Of a DNA stretch of 64,000 nucleotides, positions 61,365-64,000 are shown piece by piece. The stretch is from Rheinheimera pacifica (lineage in GTDB: Bacteria > Pseudomonadota > Gammaproteobacteria > Enterobacterales > Alteromonadaceae): the NCBI RefSeq assembly GCF_900108485.1, contig NZ_FNXF01000003.1, positions 80,530-144,529 of the forward strand, read 5' to 3'. Under the pieces are notes generated by a model, which searched no databases, was not told where the DNA came from, and worked only from the letters and a program-made list of their open reading frames with translations. The stretch's first letter is position 1, and every line of letters starts with the position of its first letter. A program made the position numbers and the translations under genes.

Positions 61365-61412
61365 CCGCAGCAACTGACTTTTATCCGCGCAGTTTGCTCC
61401 AGCGCAGACATA

Positions 61413-61440
61413 AAAAAAGCCACCTTGCGGTGGCTTTTTA
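61413..61440. terminator. Bidirectional intrinsic terminator
   Basis: AAAAAAGCCACC (61413-61424) and GGTGGCTTTTTA (61429-61440) pair around a TTGC loop. A T run on each strand lets it end both the lipoprotein transcript and the leftward ribosomal-protein transcript. Confidence 0.93.
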
Positions 61441-61452
61441 TTGCGGCGTAAA

Positions 61453-61812
61453 TTACGCTGCTAAGGCTTGTTTCGCTTTGCTCACTAAAGCAGTAAAGGC
61501 TGCTTTATCGAATACCGCGATGTCAGCTAAAATCTTACGGTCGATTTCCACAGAGGCTTTTTTCAGGCCATCAATGAAACGACTATAAGACAAACCATTC
61601 ATACGTGACGCAGCGTTGATACGCGCGATCCACAGTTGACGGAACTGACGCTTACGTTGACGACGGTCACGGTAAGCATATTGGCCGGCTTTAATAACGG
61701 CTTGGAAAGCAACACGATAAACACGACTGCGGGCACCGTAGTAACCTTTGGCCTGGTTTAACACCTTCTTATGACGCGCACGCGCCGTTACACCACGTTT
61801 AACTCTTGGCAT
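61453..61812 (-). CDS. rplT: 50S ribosomal protein L20
   Basis: A 119-residue basic protein, [18 protein letters not shown] at the N-terminus, [18 protein letters not shown] in the middle. The length and sequence match bacterial L20 (E. coli 118). It binds 23S rRNA early in large-subunit assembly and represses its own operon in E. coli. It follows rpmI by 17 bases and is the last gene of thrS-infC-rpmI-rplT. Confidence 0.99.
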   Translation of the reverse strand: MPRVKRGVTARARHKKVLNQAKGYYGARSRVYRVAFQAVIKAGQYAYRDRRQRKRQFRQLWIARINAASRMNGLSYSRFIDGLKKASVEIDRKILADIAVFDKAAFTALVSKAKQALAA

Positions 61813-61829
61813 GTCAGACTCCTAATTAA

Positions 61830-62027
61830 TTATGCGTACGGCATGCAACGGACTAAGCCGGCAATGTCTACTTTAGCGACTAAGGTTTTTGGACCTAACT
61901 GACGCTTACGCTTAGAGGTCTTCTTCGTCAGAATGTGGCGAAGGTGTGATTGCTTACGTTTAAAGCTACCAGAAGCGGTTTTTTTGAAACGCTTCGCAGC
62001 ACCTTTATTGGTTTTCATCTTTGGCAT
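61830..62027 (-). CDS. rpmI: 50S ribosomal protein L35
   Basis: A 65-residue, very basic protein ([20 protein letters not shown]), matching bacterial L35 in length and sequence. It sits between infC and rplT as in E. coli, where L20 represses both genes through a pseudoknot in the rpmI leader. I cannot fold that leader here. Confidence 0.99.
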   Translation of the reverse strand: MPKMKTNKGAAKRFKKTASGSFKRKQSHLRHILTKKTSKRKRQLGPKTLVAKVDIAGLVRCMPYA

Positions 62028-62115
62028 AGTTAAAAACTCGCATTGTTAAGTTACAACGAATAATAAGGCGTTAACCCCACACTTTGCAGTGCGGGGTTAC
62101 ACTTGAAAGCACCTA

Positions 62116-62658
62116 TTACTTCTTATTTGGGGCCAGCATCATGATCATCTGGCGACCTTCCACCCGTGAAGGGAAAGATTCGCACAAGGCAATGTCTGAT
62201 AAATCTTCTTTAATCCGATTTAACATATCAATACCAATGTCAAGATGCGCCATTTCACGACCACGATAGCGCAGCGTTACTTTAGCTTTGTCACCCTCTT
62301 CAATGAAGCGACGCAGGTTGCGTAGTTTTACCTGGTAATCGCCTTCATCAGTTCCAGGCCGGAATTTTATTTCCTTAATCTGGATCTGTTTTTGCTTCTT
62401 CTTCTGCTCTTTCAGAGCTTTACTCTTTTCAAACAGGAACTTACCGTAGTCCATCAACTTACATACTGGCGGTTCGGCTGTCGGGCTGATCTCTACTAAA
62501 TCTGCACCGCCTTCCTCGGCCAAACGAATGGCTTCAGCAATACTTACTACACCCAGCTGCTCACCTTCAATACCAATTAACCGTACCTCTGGCAGGTTAA
62601 TTTCTTCATTGATCCTGTTAGGACGGTTTGCAGGTAATGTTTTCTTTCCTACTTTAAT
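62116..62658 (-). CDS. infC: Translation initiation factor IF-3
   Basis: A 180-residue initiation factor, the same length as E. coli IF-3. The gene starts with the rare ATT at 62658, eight bases after a strong GGAGG (62667-62671); no ATG or GTG gives a full-length product. The N-terminal domain follows ([15 protein letters not shown]), then the linker with its many lysines ([16 protein letters not shown]) and the C-terminal domain. IF-3 blocks initiation from non-canonical codons, so an ATT start lets it lower its own synthesis; this is known in E. coli. It is 42 bases after thrS. Confidence 0.98.
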   Translation of the reverse strand: MKVGKKTLPANRPNRINEEINLPEVRLIGIEGEQLGVVSIAEAIRLAEEGGADLVEISPTAEPPVCKLMDYGKFLFEKSKALKEQKKKQKQIQIKEIKFRPGTDEGDYQVKLRNLRRFIEEGDKAKVTLRYRGREMAHLDIGIDMLNRIKEDLSDIALCESFPSRVEGRQMIMMLAPNKK

Positions 62659-62700
62659 AGTATGTTCCTCCGAAAATTAATCTTATACGCTTAATTTGGT

Positions 62701-64000
62701 TCAAACCCGGGTTTTAATTTCTGTTGTCAGCTTTTCTACAAAGGCTGCAACCGACATTTTACCCAAATCTTCACCCTTGCGCGTTCTCAGTGCAATATCA
62801 CCGGCTTCCATTTCTTTATCACCAACGACAACAAGGTAAGGAATGCGCTTAAGCGTGTGCTCGCGAATTTTAAAGCCTATCTTCTCATTTCTCAAGTCAC
62901 TTATGACTCTAATACCGTGAGATTTGAAAGTTTTTACTAAATTCTGTACATATTCGGCCTGATTATCGGTAATGTTCATCACCACCACCTGAGTCGGTGC
63001 CAACCATGCAGGAAATAAACCGGCATATTCTTCAATTAAAATACCGATAAAACGCTCAATTGAACCCAAAATAGCACGGTGGATCATTACCGGCGTTTGC
63101 TTCTCGCCACTTTCAGCCACAAAAGTGGCACCTAAACGGCCCGGCAACGCAAAGTCTAACTGCACAGTACCACACTGCCAGGCGCGGCCTAAACAGTCAT
63201 GCAGGGTAAATTCAATTTTAGGGCCGTAAAACGCGCCCTCGCCCGGCTGTAAATCATAGGCGATATCATTGGCTTTTAACGCTTCTGTCAGGCCTTGCTC
63301 AGCACGGTCCCACATCTCGTCAGTACCGATACGCTGTGCCGGCCGTGTAGACAGTTTTACAGCGACGTTTTTAAAGCCAAAAGTACTGTAGGTGTCAAAC
63401 ACCATCTGGATACATTTGGTCACCTCGGCCTGCACCTGATCTTCGGTACAGAAGATATGCGCATCGTCCTGGGTAAAGCCGCGTACGCGCATTAAACCGT
63501 GTAAGCCACCTGAGGGCTCGTTACGGTGACAACAACCAAACTCGGCCATCCTAAGCGGTAAATCGCGGTACGACTTTAAGCCCTGATTAAAAATTTGCAC
63601 GTGGCCCGGGCAGTTCATTGGCTTAATGGCGTACTCGCGATGCTCTGACTGGGTAGTAAACATATTATCGGCGTACTTTTCCCAGTGGCCGGATTTCTCC
63701 CACAGCACGCGGTCCATCATTAGCGGGCCTTTTACTTCGTCGTAGTCGTACTCGCCTAGCTTTTCACGCACAAAGCTTTCCAGCTCACGAAAGATAGTCC
63801 AGCCATCGTTGTGCCAGAACACCATACCCGGTGCCTCTTCCTGCCAGTGAAATAAGCCCAGCGCCTTACCAATTTTACGGTGATCGCGCTTTTCGGCTTC
63901 TTCTAACTGCAGTAAATACGCCGCCAGCTGCTTTTTATCAGCCCAGGCAGTGCCGTATATCCGCTGCAGCATTTTGTTTTTCGCATCGCCGCGCCAGTAG
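62701..64000 (-). CDS. thrS: Threonine-tRNA ligase, C-terminal part (runs off right edge)
   Basis: The frame is open to the window end, giving at least 432 residues of a ~640-residue enzyme. [17 protein letters not shown] at the edge is the start of the catalytic class II core. The zinc-binding cysteine is in [12 protein letters not shown] and motif 3 is in [16 protein letters not shown]. The anticodon-binding domain ends the protein. It charges tRNA-Thr in the cytoplasm and in E. coli represses its own translation. The N-terminal editing domains lie outside the window. Confidence 0.98.
   Translation of the reverse strand, partial: YWRGDAKNKMLQRIYGTAWADKKQLAAYLLQLEEAEKRDHRKIGKALGLFHWQEEAPGMVFWHNDGWTIFRELESFVREKLGEYDYDEVKGPLMMDRVLWEKSGHWEKYADNMFTTQSEHREYAIKPMNCPGHVQIFNQGLKSYRDLPLRMAEFGCCHRNEPSGGLHGLMRVRGFTQDDAHIFCTEDQVQAEVTKCIQMVFDTYSTFGFKNVAVKLSTRPAQRIGTDEMWDRAEQGLTEALKANDIAYDLQPGEGAFYGPKIEFTLHDCLGRAWQCGTVQLDFALPGRLGATFVAESGEKQTPVMIHRAILGSIERFIGILIEEYAGLFPAWLAPTQVVVMNITDNQAEYVQNLVKTFKSHGIRVISDLRNEKIGFKIREHTLKRIPYLVVVGDKEMEAGDIALRTRKGEDLGKMSVAAFVEKLTTEIKTRV

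Noticed and set aside
61394-61588. Small frame opposite rplT
   Set aside because: It begins in the terminator region and is antisense to a ribosomal protein gene; no support as a gene.

Overview
The window is chromosomal DNA of a gammaproteobacterium. The infC ATT start and the thrS-infC-rpmI-rplT order are typical of the class. The tRNA-Ala(GGC)/tRNA-Glu pair is close to that of Escherichia coli. A full exosortase A (XrtA/EpsH) exopolysaccharide locus with fadE, upp and an S9 peptidase alongside suggests the Rheinheimera / Alishewanella / Arsukibacterium group or a relative. That placement is inference from gene content, not from a search.

Layout. Positions 1-454 hold the start of a tRNA-Glu gene, a complete tRNA-Ala and a strong stable-RNA promoter, all reading left. 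Positions 455-20626 are the core XrtA locus. It has the secretion-type ATPase, then a leftward operon (export lipoprotein, chain-length protein, tyrosine autokinase, outer-membrane beta-barrel protein). A long rightward operon follows: priming sugar transferase, deacetylase, FemAB protein, glycosyltransferases, XrtA fused to EpsI, amidotransferase, CapK-like ligase, a 27-codon membrane microprotein and an O-antigen-ligase-like protein. Most of its genes overlap by 4-8 bases. Positions 20659-30824 look like a strain-variable glycan module: flippase, pyruvyl transferase, GT2, a second asparagine-synthase-like protein without its glutaminase cysteine, a deacetylase, two GNAT/FemAB-like proteins and a DegT-type aminotransferase.

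Positions 30971-44368 carry the two XrtA-associated hydrolases, a large protein with three VanZ-like units, an unknown anchored protein, a sulfotransferase, an MBOAT/SGNH O-acylation pair, and the XrtA-associated decarboxylase, acyl-CoA ligase and acyl carrier protein, then a UDP-ManNAc dehydrogenase. PrsT (TPR lipoprotein) and one PEP-CTERM substrate follow. The substrate gene has a clear sigma-54 (-24/-12) promoter. Positions 48270-51015 hold a two-gene operon: a LuxI-like exosortase-associated acyltransferase and an E1 (ThiF)/nitroreductase fusion. I consider this pair the best candidate in the window for an uncharacterised pathway.

From 51150 on the content is mostly housekeeping: a GNAT, a TetR regulator with fadE and a visible operator, an HD-GYP protein followed by a highly structured RNA-like element, an S9 peptidase, upp, an alpha/beta hydrolase, a NlpE/META lipoprotein, and rplT-rpmI-infC-thrS (thrS runs off the right edge).

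Working model: the locus builds a lipid-linked polysaccharide, modifies it (deacetylation, aminoacyl or acyl transfer, pyruvylation, sulfation, O-acylation), and polymerises and exports it through a Wzx/Wzz/OPX-type route. XrtA cleaves the PEP-CTERM protein and probably attaches it to a carrier. No PrsK/PrsR two-component pair is present, so the sigma-54 activator must lie elsewhere.
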